64,000 nt of DNA from Lachnospiraceae bacterium. Its GTDB lineage: Bacteria > Bacillota > Clostridia > Lachnospirales > Lachnospiraceae. The stretch spans positions 79,453-143,452 of the forward strand of contig JAFRYA010000026.1 of the NCBI GenBank assembly GCA_017441295.1, read 5' to 3'. Under the pieces are notes generated by a model. That model did not search any database. It was not told where the DNA came from and was given only the letters and a program-made list of their open reading frames with translations. Below are positions 17,195-25,599 of this stretch, one piece after another. Made by a program: the position numbers and the translations under genes. The first letter of the stretch is position 1. The number at the start of each line of letters is the position of its first letter.

Positions 17195-18277
17195 TTAGAA
17201 CGGATCTTTGAAGAGGCGATACTGTTCCTGTCCGGTGAGGACACGGTAGATGCCCTTGGCGAGGGCTTCCATTTCCATGCTGCCCGGGATGACAACTACA
17301 GGAGCAATGAAGCTGATCTTCTCAGTCATGGCGTCTACAAACTTCTTGGAATATGCGATGCCGCCTGTTAATACGCAGGCATCAACTTTGCCGCCTACAA
17401 CTGCTGCGAGGCCGCCGAAGTCCTTGATGTGCTCATAGATGAATGCGTCATAAACAAGTGCTGCGTATTCATCGCCGTCAGCGATCATCTGCTCAACTTC
17501 ACGCAGGTCTGCTGTGTGCAGATGTCCGGAGAAGCCTGAGCCGCTGCCGAGGAGCTTCTTCATCTCTGCAGGGCCATAACCTTCTTTGAAAATCTTATCC
17601 ATGATAATGTTGGATCCAACACGGCCTGCTCTGGTAGGTGAGAAACCGCCGTCCTGGCTGGATGTGTCCATAAGTCTGCCGTTTACGAACAGACTGGATG
17701 AACATCCGCCGCCGAAGTGACCAACTACGATGGTGCTTTCCTCGAATTTCTTGCCGATCTGCTCAGCTGCGCGTCTGGCTGCAGCTCGTGAGTTCAGTGT
17801 GTGGCATGAGCATGGACGGTCAGCTCCCGGGATTGCAGTCATATGTGCAACAGGAGGAGCCTCATCAACGCCTACAACGTCGTAGTTCCATGCAGGAATG
17901 CCGTATTTCTCAACGAATTCGTATGCGAGAACAGGACCGATGTTCATCGGGTGTGATCCTCTGACGCTCTTGGAAGCAGCAACCATGTCAGCGTCTACTT
18001 TGTAAGCGCCTGAATGGTAACGGATACCTGTGGTCGGGCCGCCGCGGGCTGCGATAGCATCGAGGTCTTCAGGTTTGATATTGTTCTCTTTGAGGAAGTC
18101 GTAAATAGCTTCCTTACGCATATCAATCTGATCCAGGGCGTCAGGGAACTTCCTGCAGAGCTCAGGATCATGATTCAGAGTAACGTCGTACTCTAATTCT
18201 TCGTTGTTGTAGATAGCAATCTTAGTACTGGTGGAACCGGTATTGATGCAAAGAATCTTATAAACTTTATCTGCCAT
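17195..18277 (-). CDS. buk: Butyrate kinase
   Basis: A 360-residue acetate/butyrate kinase-family protein of full length. It shows the phosphate-binding start ILCINTGSTSTKIA, the AARGGPT motif, HFGGGCSSSLF and the ADP-binding VLTGGIAYSK. It makes ATP and a short acid from the acyl phosphate in the last step of butyrate-type fermentation. It is 12 bases downstream of a PduL-type phosphotransacylase instead of the more usual phosphotransbutyrylase Ptb. Confidence 0.95.
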   Translation of the reverse strand: MADKVYKILCINTGSTSTKIAIYNNEELEYDVTLNHDPELCRKFPDALDQIDMRKEAIYDFLKENNIKPEDLDAIAARGGPTTGIRYHSGAYKVDADMVAASKSVRGSHPMNIGPVLAYEFVEKYGIPAWNYDVVGVDEAPPVAHMTAIPGADRPCSCHTLNSRAAARRAAEQIGKKFEESTIVVGHFGGGCSSSLFVNGRLMDTSSQDGGFSPTRAGRVGSNIIMDKIFKEGYGPAEMKKLLGSGSGFSGHLHTADLREVEQMIADGDEYAALVYDAFIYEHIKDFGGLAAVVGGKVDACVLTGGIAYSKKFVDAMTEKISFIAPVVVIPGSMEMEALAKGIYRVLTGQEQYRLFKDPF

Positions 18278-18289
18278 ATGAACCTCCGA

Positions 18290-18874
18290 TCAGTCAGCGA
18301 TAATCTCGCCTTCGGACCACATTGGAAGATCTGCTGCGTTGCCTTCGTCCGTATCAAGATGAACAAGTGCCTTGTCGCCGTCGCCGCCGATACGAGCGAT
18401 AACATCGTCAAAAACAAGACTGCGCTCGTCGGTTTCAACTTTGAGTTTAACTACCTGGCCCTGGGAGATGCCGTGTGCTTCAGCGAATTTCTTGCCAATA
18501 TGAACATGGCGCTTAGCAACGATGACACCTTCCTCAAGGTGGATCTCGCCCTTAGGTCCTCTGATGATAACGTCACCTGCGCTGCCTGCGAGGTCGCCGC
18601 TCATTCTGATAGGAGCCTTAAGGCCCAGAGCGAAAGCATCAGTCTTGGAAATCTCAACCTGTGTCTGATCACGGGTCGGGCAGATGATGCCCATCTTAGG
18701 GAATGATGATTTAGGAGCGATCAGCTCAACACGTTCCTGAACAGCCCACTGGCCCTTTGGCTCAACGCCCGGCTTCGGGGTGAATTCGTAATCTTTACCA
18801 AAAAGGATGTCAGCATGTTCTTTGCTTAAGTGAACGTGACGTGCTGAAATACCGATTGTGCAATTATTAGACAT
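18290..18874 (-). CDS. pduL: PduL-type phosphate acyltransferase
   Basis: A 194-residue phosphate propanoyltransferase of the PduL family, which converts acyl-CoA to acyl phosphate. The two PTAC domains carry the metal-binding histidine motifs SARHVHLS near residue 11 and KRHVHIGKKFA near residue 120, plus the late LVHLDTDEGNA. It has no microcompartment targeting peptide, and no shell genes are nearby, so it is probably a cytosolic fermentation enzyme feeding buk. The ribosome site is AAAGGAGAG. Confidence 0.92.
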   Translation of the reverse strand: MSNNCTIGISARHVHLSKEHADILFGKDYEFTPKPGVEPKGQWAVQERVELIAPKSSFPKMGIICPTRDQTQVEISKTDAFALGLKAPIRMSGDLAGSAGDVIIRGPKGEIHLEEGVIVAKRHVHIGKKFAEAHGISQGQVVKLKVETDERSLVFDDVIARIGGDGDKALVHLDTDEGNAADLPMWSEGEIIAD

Positions 18875-18913
18875 ATTAACTCTCTCCTTTAAACAAAAAT
18901 ATTCTTGTGTAAA

Positions 18914-18919
18914 ATTATA
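18914..18919 (-). promoter_or_regulatory. Probable -10 element of the pduL-buk promoter
   Basis: TATAAT on the minus strand, about 40 bases upstream of the pduL start. The upstream side is T-rich, but no convincing -35 box is visible. The divergent nitroreductase starts at 19001. Confidence 0.35.
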
Positions 18920-19000
18920 ACATAGTATGGTAAAAATAAAATAGCAGACATTTGAATAATTATCCCAAAATAATAGTAAGAAATAAAAGGTGGTTTTAAA

Positions 19001-19639
19001 ATGTTCACAAAAGATGATAACAAAGTATTTGACGAGATCATAAAAGCCAGATGGACCTGCAGGTCATTTACTGATGAAGTACCGACAAAAGAAGAGATTG
19101 AAGCCATTATCGAAGCCGGCAAGGCGGCGCCGTATGCTTCCATCGCGTCGAAGGACGTCGTTCCTTTCAGACATTTCTTCGTAATGTTCAAGGACGATCC
19201 CAGACTGGAAACCATTAGGCGCCTTACCGCAGAACAGAGTGCTGCAGACCTCGAATGGCTCCTGAAAGAAGAAGAAAAAGACGCATTTTTAAGAGAAAAC
19301 GCCAGAGGTCTTGAGACACTGTGGGGCCACGTTGCCGAATCAGGAGCTCCTGTTACCAAGGCACCGTGCCTGATAGTCATGGCTGAATGGAGGGGCGCGA
19401 GAAGGGCAGAGCGCCAGAGCCTGGCACACATGCTGGAGAATATGTGGCTCAAAGCTACAGCCCTGAATCTGGACGTTATGATCCTCTCCATTATTGAGAG
19501 TATGGTGGACAACAAAGAATTCTGCGATCTGTTCGGTCTGCCTGTGGGCATGTATGGATTCCACGCCTGCATTATCGGGCATCACAAAGGTGAAGGCAAA
19601 GTGGCAAAGCCATGTACGGCAGAGATTCATTGGCTGTAA
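19001..19639 (+). CDS. Nitroreductase-family flavoprotein
   Basis: A 212-residue FMN-dependent nitroreductase-like protein. The amino terminus has the phosphate-contacting RWTCRSFTDEVP motif, then the AGKAAPYAS loop, and the carboxyl part has MLENMWLKATALNLD and LFGLPVGMYGFHACIIG, all typical. An insertion of about 20 charged residues lies near residue 85. AAAGGTGG precedes the ATG. It is followed after 10 bases by an HD-domain gene and an AlkZ-related gene with which it shares an operon. Substrate unknown. Confidence 0.88.
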   Translation: MFTKDDNKVFDEIIKARWTCRSFTDEVPTKEEIEAIIEAGKAAPYASIASKDVVPFRHFFVMFKDDPRLETIRRLTAEQSAADLEWLLKEEEKDAFLRENARGLETLWGHVAESGAPVTKAPCLIVMAEWRGARRAERQSLAHMLENMWLKATALNLDVMILSIIESMVDNKEFCDLFGLPVGMYGFHACIIGHHKGEGKVAKPCTAEIHWL

Positions 19640-19649
19640 AGGAGGCAAA

Positions 19650-20234
19650 ATGGAACTGAACATCACAAGAGAGCAGGCGCTGGGCCTGCTGAAAAAATAT
19701 AACAAAGAGCCGTTCCACATGGAGCATGCCTTTACAGTAGAAGGCGTTATGAGATACTTTGCCAAAGAACTGGGATATGGCGATGAAGAGGATTTCTGGG
19801 GCATGGCAGGACTCCTTCATGACGTGGACTTTGAAAAGTATCCTGAAGAGCATTTGAAATATTCTGCTGACATTCTGGCAGAAATCAATGCTTCTGATGA
19901 CATTGTTCACGCGGTTCTCTGTCATGGATATGAAATCTGCTCTGATGTGGAGCCGGTTCATGAAATGGAAAAAATCCTGTTCGCCACAGACGAGCTGACA
20001 GGGCTTATCTGGGCAGCAGCCAAGATGAGGCCTTCGAAGAGCTGCCAGGACATGGAACTCAAGAGCCTTAAGAAAAAATATAAAGACAAAAGATTTGCGG
20101 CCGGATGCTCACGTGACATTATTGCAAAAGGCGCGGAGAGACTGGGATGGGAGCTGGACGAGCTTCTGGACAGGACTATTATGGCAATGAGGAGCTGCGA
20201 AGACACAGTCAGGGCAGAAATGGAAGAGTTATAA
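19650..20234 (+). CDS. HD-domain hydrolase
   Basis: A 194-residue HD-superfamily protein. Metal ligands are visible as H-M-E-H near residues 23-26, GLLHDVDFEKYPEEH near residue 56 and CHGYEIC near residue 92. Such proteins are usually phosphohydrolases. The start at 19650 has GGAGG four bases upstream; the longer open frame upstream overlaps the nitroreductase and lacks similarity. Neighbours suggest a small operon of unknown role. Confidence 0.85.
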   Translation: MELNITREQALGLLKKYNKEPFHMEHAFTVEGVMRYFAKELGYGDEEDFWGMAGLLHDVDFEKYPEEHLKYSADILAEINASDDIVHAVLCHGYEICSDVEPVHEMEKILFATDELTGLIWAAAKMRPSKSCQDMELKSLKKKYKDKRFAAGCSRDIIAKGAERLGWELDELLDRTIMAMRSCEDTVRAEMEEL

Positions 20235-20918
20235 ATGGAGACTGTTGGAGACAAATGGATAATGCATGGGGTGCCGGACAGTGACCCGAAATGCATTCAT
20301 AATTTTGACGAATTAGTTGCGTTCATTGATAAAGTTGGCTTCATGCCTCTGTTTGAGAATGAAATAAAAGGCTTTTCAATTGAGGAACATGCCAATCCGG
20401 ACTTTTGGTGGTCAGAAAACCAGGAAAGGGATCCGTGGGAGTGGAGAATACTGGCGGCCAGAAGCCGCCGCCTGGTGTATGGCAAATTCTTTAAGGGCAA
20501 AGCCGGGTTCATCTCACTGGACTGGCTGCCTGTATTTGCAAATGCCAGAAGGGACGGCTATGATTTCGATGCGCTCTGGGATGATGAGAAGGCCTCACGC
20601 AGACAGAAACTGATTATGGACTGCTTCGAAAATGAAAAGGAAATCTTTTCCAATAAACTGAAGGAAATGGCCGGATTCGGACCTCATGGAGAAAAGAATT
20701 TTGAAGGAACACTTACATCCCTTCAGGATAAAATGTATCTGGTTGTAACGGACTTCAGGCGGAGAATAAACAAAAAAGGCCAGGAGTACGGATGGCATGT
20801 GGCTGTTTATTCCAAACCGGAAGATATATGGGGATACGACCTGGTCACATCGGCCTACAAAGAAGAGCCGCAAATAAGCCAGATTAAAATCGAAGAAAAA
20901 CTTAAGACTATATTTTAA
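20235..20918 (+). CDS. AlkZ-related protein
   Basis: A 227-residue protein resembling clostridial proteins described as AlkZ-related (YcaQ/AlkZ winged-helix DNA glycosylase relatives, but much shorter). Characteristic stretches are IDKVGFMPLFENEIKGFSIE, DPWEWRI, YGKFFKGKAGFISLDWLP and RRDGYDFDALWDD. The ATG follows the HD gene stop directly, so the genes are coupled. The functional link to DNA repair is by family resemblance recalled from memory and is not certain. Confidence 0.65.
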   Translation: METVGDKWIMHGVPDSDPKCIHNFDELVAFIDKVGFMPLFENEIKGFSIEEHANPDFWWSENQERDPWEWRILAARSRRLVYGKFFKGKAGFISLDWLPVFANARRDGYDFDALWDDEKASRRQKLIMDCFENEKEIFSNKLKEMAGFGPHGEKNFEGTLTSLQDKMYLVVTDFRRRINKKGQEYGWHVAVYSKPEDIWGYDLVTSAYKEEPQISQIKIEEKLKTIF

Positions 20919-20920
20919 TA

Positions 20921-20950
20921 ATTCCGGTGGCAAAAACCACCGGAATTTAT
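20921..20950 (+). terminator. Intrinsic terminator after the AlkZ-related gene
   Basis: A 10-bp perfect stem ATTCCGGTGG / CCACCGGAAT around a CAAAAA loop, followed by TTATT, begins three bases after the stop codon. Confidence 0.85.
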
Positions 20951-20987
20951 TAAAATGAAATATTATAAAAGATGTGAGGGATGTGTT

Positions 20988-22406
20988 ATGGCAAAGATGA
21001 GCTTAGAAGAAAGCCGTGCTGAACGGCGAAGAAGGATGCTGGAGGATTCTGTATTAAAGATTCTTCCGGTTTTGGCGATCCCTATGATTATAGCCATGCT
21101 TATCGATTCTCTCTATAATCTCGCTGACACCTATTTTGTAAGCCAGCTGGGCAAGGCAGCCACTGCCGCGGTAGGCGTAAATGACTCGCTGATGCATTTC
21201 ATGCGTTCCATTGCGATGGGCTTTGGAATGGGTGCTTCCAGCTACATTTCCAGGCTGATGGGCGCCAAGAGGGAAGACGAGGCGTGCAGGGTTGCCATAA
21301 CCACGCTCATTACTTCCATGATCACGCTGTCAGTTCTGGCTGCAATCGGATTCGCTTTTATGGATCCTCTTTCGACGCTCCTGGGAGCAACCGAAACGTC
21401 CAAACCGTTTACCATGCAGTACGCATCTTTCATCTTCCTGTCAGCACCATTTACGGCGGGCGAGGTGGCGCTCAGCCAGCTCCTCAGATCAGAGGGAAGC
21501 ACGCACTATTCGATGATCGGTATGGTTTCAGGATGTGTACTTAATGTTGCTCTGGATCCGCTGTGCATCTATACATTCGGATGGGGCGTTTCAGGCGCTG
21601 CCATTGCCACATCGTTTTCCAAGATGATCAGCTTCTTTATCCTGCTGATACCATTCCTAAGAAAGAAAACCATGCTGGAGCTCAAGATACGCAACTTTAC
21701 TCCTAAAGCAAGGATCTACAAAGAAGTTGCCCGAATGGGTATTCCGACGTTCCTGCGCTCGAGCATGATGTCAATATCTTCAGTTGTAACCAACAACTTC
21801 GCCGGCAGCTTCGGAGACAGCGCACTGGCAGCAGTTTCAGTAGCCAATAAATGTACACGTACTGTCGGCTCAGCGATCCTTGGATTCGGCCAGGGCTTCC
21901 AGCCGCTCTCAGGATATTGCTGGGGCGCGAAGAGATATCACCGTGTGCGTGAAGCATTCTGGAAGACCTCTGCGGTCGGAGCATCATTCTCAATCATACT
22001 GGGAGCAATCATGGCAATCTTTGCTCCGCAGCTTGTTTCAGTCTTTGCATCCAGCGATGCTGAGATAATCCGCATCGGCACATTAATGATCAGGACACAG
22101 TGCCTGACAATGATCCCGCACACATGGGTTATGGTCTGCAACGGTCTGTTCCAATCTATAGGCAGGGCTTTGCAGGCGACCATTCTGGGTCTTTCCAGAC
22201 AGGTTATCTGTCTTATTCCGCTGGTTATTCTGTTGTCGTTGATATTTGGTGTTAATGGACTGGCCTGCGCTCAGGCCGGAGCCGATGTACTGAGTATGGC
22301 CATAGCCATTCCGATGATGATCAGGATGTCCAAAGAACTGAAGCGGCTGGGCGATCAGGAAGACCGGGGCTTCTCAGACGAGGATAAAATGCTAGAGGCA
22401 GAATAA
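20988..22406 (+). CDS. MATE-family efflux transporter
   Basis: About 472 residues with 12 hydrophobic segments in two repeats. The DSLYNLADTYFVSQLG motif after the first helix and GFGQGFQPLSGYCWGAKRY in the second half are typical MATE sequences. Such proteins export cationic drugs or metabolites with Na+ or H+. The ATG at 20988 is preferred over 20955 because GAGGGA lies seven bases before it. The stop overlaps the ATG of the LtrA gene. Confidence 0.92.
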   Translation: MAKMSLEESRAERRRRMLEDSVLKILPVLAIPMIIAMLIDSLYNLADTYFVSQLGKAATAAVGVNDSLMHFMRSIAMGFGMGASSYISRLMGAKREDEACRVAITTLITSMITLSVLAAIGFAFMDPLSTLLGATETSKPFTMQYASFIFLSAPFTAGEVALSQLLRSEGSTHYSMIGMVSGCVLNVALDPLCIYTFGWGVSGAAIATSFSKMISFFILLIPFLRKKTMLELKIRNFTPKARIYKEVARMGIPTFLRSSMMSISSVVTNNFAGSFGDSALAAVSVANKCTRTVGSAILGFGQGFQPLSGYCWGAKRYHRVREAFWKTSAVGASFSIILGAIMAIFAPQLVSVFASSDAEIIRIGTLMIRTQCLTMIPHTWVMVCNGLFQSIGRALQATILGLSRQVICLIPLVILLSLIFGVNGLACAQAGADVLSMAIAIPMMIRMSKELKRLGDQEDRGFSDEDKMLEAE

Positions 22407-23527
22407 TGCTTAAAACAGAGAAAAAAGTTGAATATCTGGAACTGGTATACGACCTGATCTTCGTTTATGTCATCGGCAGGAATAACACGCTCCTGCACGA
22501 CGTTGAAAACGGTTTTGTCAGTCCGTCAGTGTTCTTTACATTTCTGATTTTTGGATTCGCAGTTATCCAGATCTGGAACTTTTCCACGTTTTATACAAAT
22601 CTCTACGGCAGAAACAGTGTCAGGGATCACATCTTTGTGTTCATCAATATGTTTCTGCTGTATTTTATTGGGGACGGCACGCGCTCTGACTGGGCTGCCT
22701 ACCGTACGAAGTATCACATTGCGTGGGCTTTGATACTGATCAATATAGCTGTCCAATATCTGATTGAATACAGGAAACACAAGGACAGCCTGCTGGAGAT
22801 GAAAGCCATCAGGGGCATGCTCCTGGTGCTGTTCGGAGAGACCGTTCTGGTCCTTTCATCCATAATTGCTTTCAACACCTTTACGATCATTCTTTCAGTG
22901 TTAGGCATCCTTTTTGGAATAGTCCTGACATTTGTATTCGCTGACAAGAAAAAGGCCGTACATATCGATTTTCCGCATCTTACGGAGAGGGCAATGCTGT
23001 TCGTGGTATTTACTTTCGGCGAGATAATAATAGCCATCGCCCCATACTTCGCGGTGGAAATTACGGCATCATCCATATTCTTCTGCATAATGTGCTTCCT
23101 GCTCGTAGTCGGGCTTTTCCTGTGTTATGAGGCACTGTATGACCATATTATTGACAGGCATATGGAGAGCTCGGGCAGGGCATATATGACGATCCATATT
23201 TTCCTGATTTTCGGCCTGAGTCTGATCACTGCGGCGCTGGTATTTATGAGAGATCCGGAAATTTATATCTGGCCTAAAGTTGTGATGCTGGTAGGCGCGT
23301 TCCTGCTGACATATCTGTGCATGTTCATGCTGCTGAGGTTCGCCAAGCCGGAAATGAAAAGATGCAGGAAAGTTGTAATAAGGACGATAGCCCTGTCAGT
23401 TGTATTTGCAGCATTGATGCTCCTGCTAAGGGAAAATATGACATTGGGTATACTGGTTTCGGTGTTGTATGTTTATGGACAGTACGGTCTAATATGGTTT
23501 TTCAGGAGACAGAAAGGGATTTTGTAA
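22406..23527 (+). CDS. LtrA-family (low temperature requirement A) membrane protein
   Basis: A 373-residue protein with about ten hydrophobic segments. The amino-terminal KVEYLELVYDLIFVYVIGR and the central HLTERAMLFVVFTFGEIIIA motifs are the signatures of LtrA. The function is not firmly known. The ATG overlaps the last base of the MATE gene, which suggests co-translation. It ends 37 bases before array C. Confidence 0.85.
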   Translation: MLKTEKKVEYLELVYDLIFVYVIGRNNTLLHDVENGFVSPSVFFTFLIFGFAVIQIWNFSTFYTNLYGRNSVRDHIFVFINMFLLYFIGDGTRSDWAAYRTKYHIAWALILINIAVQYLIEYRKHKDSLLEMKAIRGMLLVLFGETVLVLSSIIAFNTFTIILSVLGILFGIVLTFVFADKKKAVHIDFPHLTERAMLFVVFTFGEIIIAIAPYFAVEITASSIFFCIMCFLLVVGLFLCYEALYDHIIDRHMESSGRAYMTIHIFLIFGLSLITAALVFMRDPEIYIWPKVVMLVGAFLLTYLCMFMLLRFAKPEMKRCRKVVIRTIALSVVFAALMLLLRENMTLGILVSVLYVYGQYGLIWFFRRQKGIL

Positions 23528-23563
23528 GGTTTGATCTCCTTTTTCGTGATAAATAATTGATTG

Positions 23564-23861
23564 TTACGAACTACCTTGGCAGATAATAGCAGTGTAGTTC
23601 GTATTTTTCTTGTTCGTTAATTTGCTATTACGAACTACTATGTAAATATTGCTGGGTGTAGTACGTAAATTTTAACTGATATGGATCCGGTAATACGAAC
23701 TACATAAGCGAAAAAGTAGGATGCAGTTCGTAATTCTATAAAAATAATCAGAAAAACCTACGAACTACCTATGAAAAAAACAGAAAATAGTACGTAAAGG
23801 GAAGAGCAGTGTTTCAGGATTTACGTACTGAAAATTGTAAAAAGTAGTTGGTGGTTCGTAA
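23564..23861. repeat. Intergenic array C: five inverted-repeat units at 64-bp period
   Basis: Ten copies of the motif TTACGAACTAC alternate in orientation. Forward copies start at 23564, 23628, 23693, 23758 and about 23821; inverted copies (GTAGTTCGTAA or close variants) start at 23594, 23658, 23723, 23787 and about 23850. Each pair thus forms an 11-19-11 hairpin, with the inner interval 18-20 bases, repeated every 63-65 bp. Inner and outer intervals show no similarity to one another. The array fills the 380-bp gap between convergent genes and ends at a terminator. Confidence 0.9.
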
Positions 23862-23865
23862 AAAG

Positions 23866-23897
23866 ACAAAAAAGGCCGCCACATTTGTGGCGGCCTG
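23866..23897 (-). terminator. Intrinsic terminator of the minus-strand VOC operon
   Basis: Stem AGGCCGCCAC / GTGGCGGCCT (23873-23882 and 23887-23896), loop ATTT, followed on the minus strand by a run of seven T, 13 bases beyond the VOC gene stop. Confidence 0.9.
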
Positions 23898-23909
23898 ATT
23901 AGTTATGGA

Positions 23910-24761
23910 TTACTGCTGATCCATTCTTGTTCCATCAGGGTTGAGAATGTGCTCATCACTCATTTCTGTGAGCATACCGCAATTGTCAACTACATAGTGT
24001 GCAATTGACGGATGTCCAACGGATACGATAACGCCCATTCTGTTTCTGGCATCCTTAACCCACTCAGTCCATCCGAGACGGTCAGTCATACTGAAGTCGA
24101 TATGCTTGATACCGATATTGTTCTCGAAGTCATACAGGTTGAACGGCTGAGCTTCCGGAGTCTCGATCATAACCAGTTTAACATGGTTGCACTCTGTAAC
24201 ACCGATTCTTGGATAGCCTTCCTTGCGAGGAAGAATCTCAAGTCCTTCGTAACCGAAGATCTCGCCGTACCAGTCAGCTGTCTCTTCGATATTCTGGCAG
24301 GTGATCTTAACGCCGCTTACACGGATGCCCCAACGGCCGCGCATGCAAACATCCTCAGGAAGAGTATCTCTGTTAACCTCATGAAGGATATCTGAAGGGT
24401 CTTTGATAACTGCTTTTTCTTTACCAGGAGTATTGTCTTCGTAAACGAATTCAACACCTAAATCCTGAGCATTCTTCTTCCAGCCTTCCCAGTCAATAAC
24501 TGACAGTTCAGCCATTCTGACACCGATGGTGTTCTCATAATCATCATATGAGTATGGAAGAGGATTACGTACTTCGTAAACTTCATACTGGAAGTCACCC
24601 AGTGTATGGAATGCCGATCTTGGGAAATGACCGATTGGCAGACCGATTCTATATGAAAATTCAAAATCTAAAACGTCATGGATCCACTTTGTTTCTTCTT
24701 CTAAGTGATAAACATGAAGACCGACATGATCAGGACGTGTACCAAAATCTAATGCGTTCAT
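23910..24761 (-). CDS. Two-domain VOC (glyoxalase/dioxygenase-fold) protein
   Basis: A 283-residue protein made of two vicinal-oxygen-chelate domains (about 5-130 and 145-270). Domain 1 starts DHVGLHVYHLEEETKWIHDVL, and domain 2 has VKITCQNIEETADWYGEIFG and ends MLTEMSDE. The first-strand histidine is present in domain 1 (DHVGLH) but is replaced in domain 2 (VKITCQ), so only one metal site may be intact. VOC enzymes cover isomerases, epimerases and ring-cleavage enzymes; the reaction here is unknown. It is last in a minus-strand operon with two small beta-rich proteins. A single-domain VOC gene has the same kind of neighbours at 59912. Confidence 0.85.
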   Translation of the reverse strand: MNALDFGTRPDHVGLHVYHLEEETKWIHDVLDFEFSYRIGLPIGHFPRSAFHTLGDFQYEVYEVRNPLPYSYDDYENTIGVRMAELSVIDWEGWKKNAQDLGVEFVYEDNTPGKEKAVIKDPSDILHEVNRDTLPEDVCMRGRWGIRVSGVKITCQNIEETADWYGEIFGYEGLEILPRKEGYPRIGVTECNHVKLVMIETPEAQPFNLYDFENNIGIKHIDFSMTDRLGWTEWVKDARNRMGVIVSVGHPSIAHYVVDNCGMLTEMSDEHILNPDGTRMDQQ

Positions 24762-24779
24762 TGCTTTCTCTCCTTTCTC

Positions 24780-25166
24780 TTATTTACGCTCTTCGAGCTC
24801 TTTTAATGTGCGCTGGAAAATCGGGAAAGCGCCATATTTGTTCTGATAGCTGTCATTGACACGATAGCCCTTAACTGTTAAAGGACCCATGCTGCTCTCA
24901 GCAATAGCTTCAAGTTCATCACCTTTTACAGTGCCTTTAACGCGCAGTACATACTGCTGGCATGCTGTGTTGAAAGGTGCTTCAAATTCAAAGTTATCTC
25001 CGTCGATTTTGCCGCCGCAGAAATATGATGGCATCCAGAAGAAGGTTCCAATCATACATCCTCTTAATTCGCCGTCCTGCTCATAAAGCTCGACGATGCC
25101 TTCTCTTGTAAGGTTAAATGCCTGAGGAAGGCAGTTTAATTCGCAATAATAGCTTCCTGCTACCAT
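24780..25166 (-). CDS. Small beta-rich protein, paralog of 25185-25487 and 60388-60723
   Basis: A 128-residue protein without recognised domain. It shares with two other genes of the window the pattern G-x-Y-Y-C-E-L, then a beta strand ending L-R-G-x-M, an aromatic W in FFWMPSYF, G-K-I-D-G-D-x-F-x-F, A-C-Q-Q-Y and G-x-V-K-G-D-E-L. It looks like a small antiparallel beta barrel of lipocalin or avidin size. A helical tail of about 25 residues is unique to this copy. No signal peptide. Tight spacing (18 bases on each side) places it in the VOC operon. Function unknown; it could bind a small hydrophobic or aromatic ligand. Confidence 0.75.
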   Translation of the reverse strand: MVAGSYYCELNCLPQAFNLTREGIVELYEQDGELRGCMIGTFFWMPSYFCGGKIDGDNFEFEAPFNTACQQYVLRVKGTVKGDELEAIAESSMGPLTVKGYRVNDSYQNKYGAFPIFQRTLKELEERK

Positions 25167-25184
25167 GATTAAATCCTCCTTTGA

Positions 25185-25487
25185 TTATTCAGTGCGTGTG
25201 CCGCACAGTGTGTATTCTTTGCCAAGACATTTTGCTGTGCCGGTGACCTTGTCACCATCTACTTCGCCGCAAACATCCATGGAATAGCTCTGGCAGGCTG
25301 TTCCCCAGTGTGCTGTGAAGCAGAATTTGTTGCCGTCAATCTTACCATTGCGGAAAGCAGCTTCAGCCCAGAATTCCCCGGCAGGGAACATCTTGCCGGA
25401 AAGGGTATCGCCATCTTCACGTAATGTTAAAGTTCCACGGTGAATTGTGTAACCTTCTGTGAGTTCACAATAAAATTTTCCGTTCAT
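25185..25487 (-). CDS. Small beta-rich protein, first gene of the VOC operon
   Basis: A 100-residue cytosolic protein and the shortest member of the small family. It carries G-K-F-Y-C-E-L, TLTLREDGDTLSGKMFP, the G-K-I-D-G-N-K-F-C-F strand, A-C-Q-S-Y and G-E-V-D-G-D-K-V-T-G-T-A. A GGAG site precedes the ATG at 25487. It opens the minus-strand operon that ends with the two-domain VOC gene. The upstream 590 bases hold arrays and AT-rich DNA. Function unknown. Confidence 0.75.
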   Translation of the reverse strand: MNGKFYCELTEGYTIHRGTLTLREDGDTLSGKMFPAGEFWAEAAFRNGKIDGNKFCFTAHWGTACQSYSMDVCGEVDGDKVTGTAKCLGKEYTLCGTRTE

Positions 25488-25599
25488 AATGTTTTTAACA
25501 CTCCTTCTCTATTTTGTAATAATAATTACAGATAAAATGTATCACATTTATGTGTTTTTTTAAACAAATAGTTGTTTGTTTTTTGTTTTTCAAAAAAAG

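Noticed and set aside
19494..19649. Upstream extension of the HD-domain gene
   Set aside because: It overlaps the nitroreductase gene out of frame; the ATG at 19650 has a GGAGG site.
23564..23861. CRISPR array
   Set aside because: The repeat is only 11 bp, alternates in orientation and is partly degenerate; no cas genes or leader are present.
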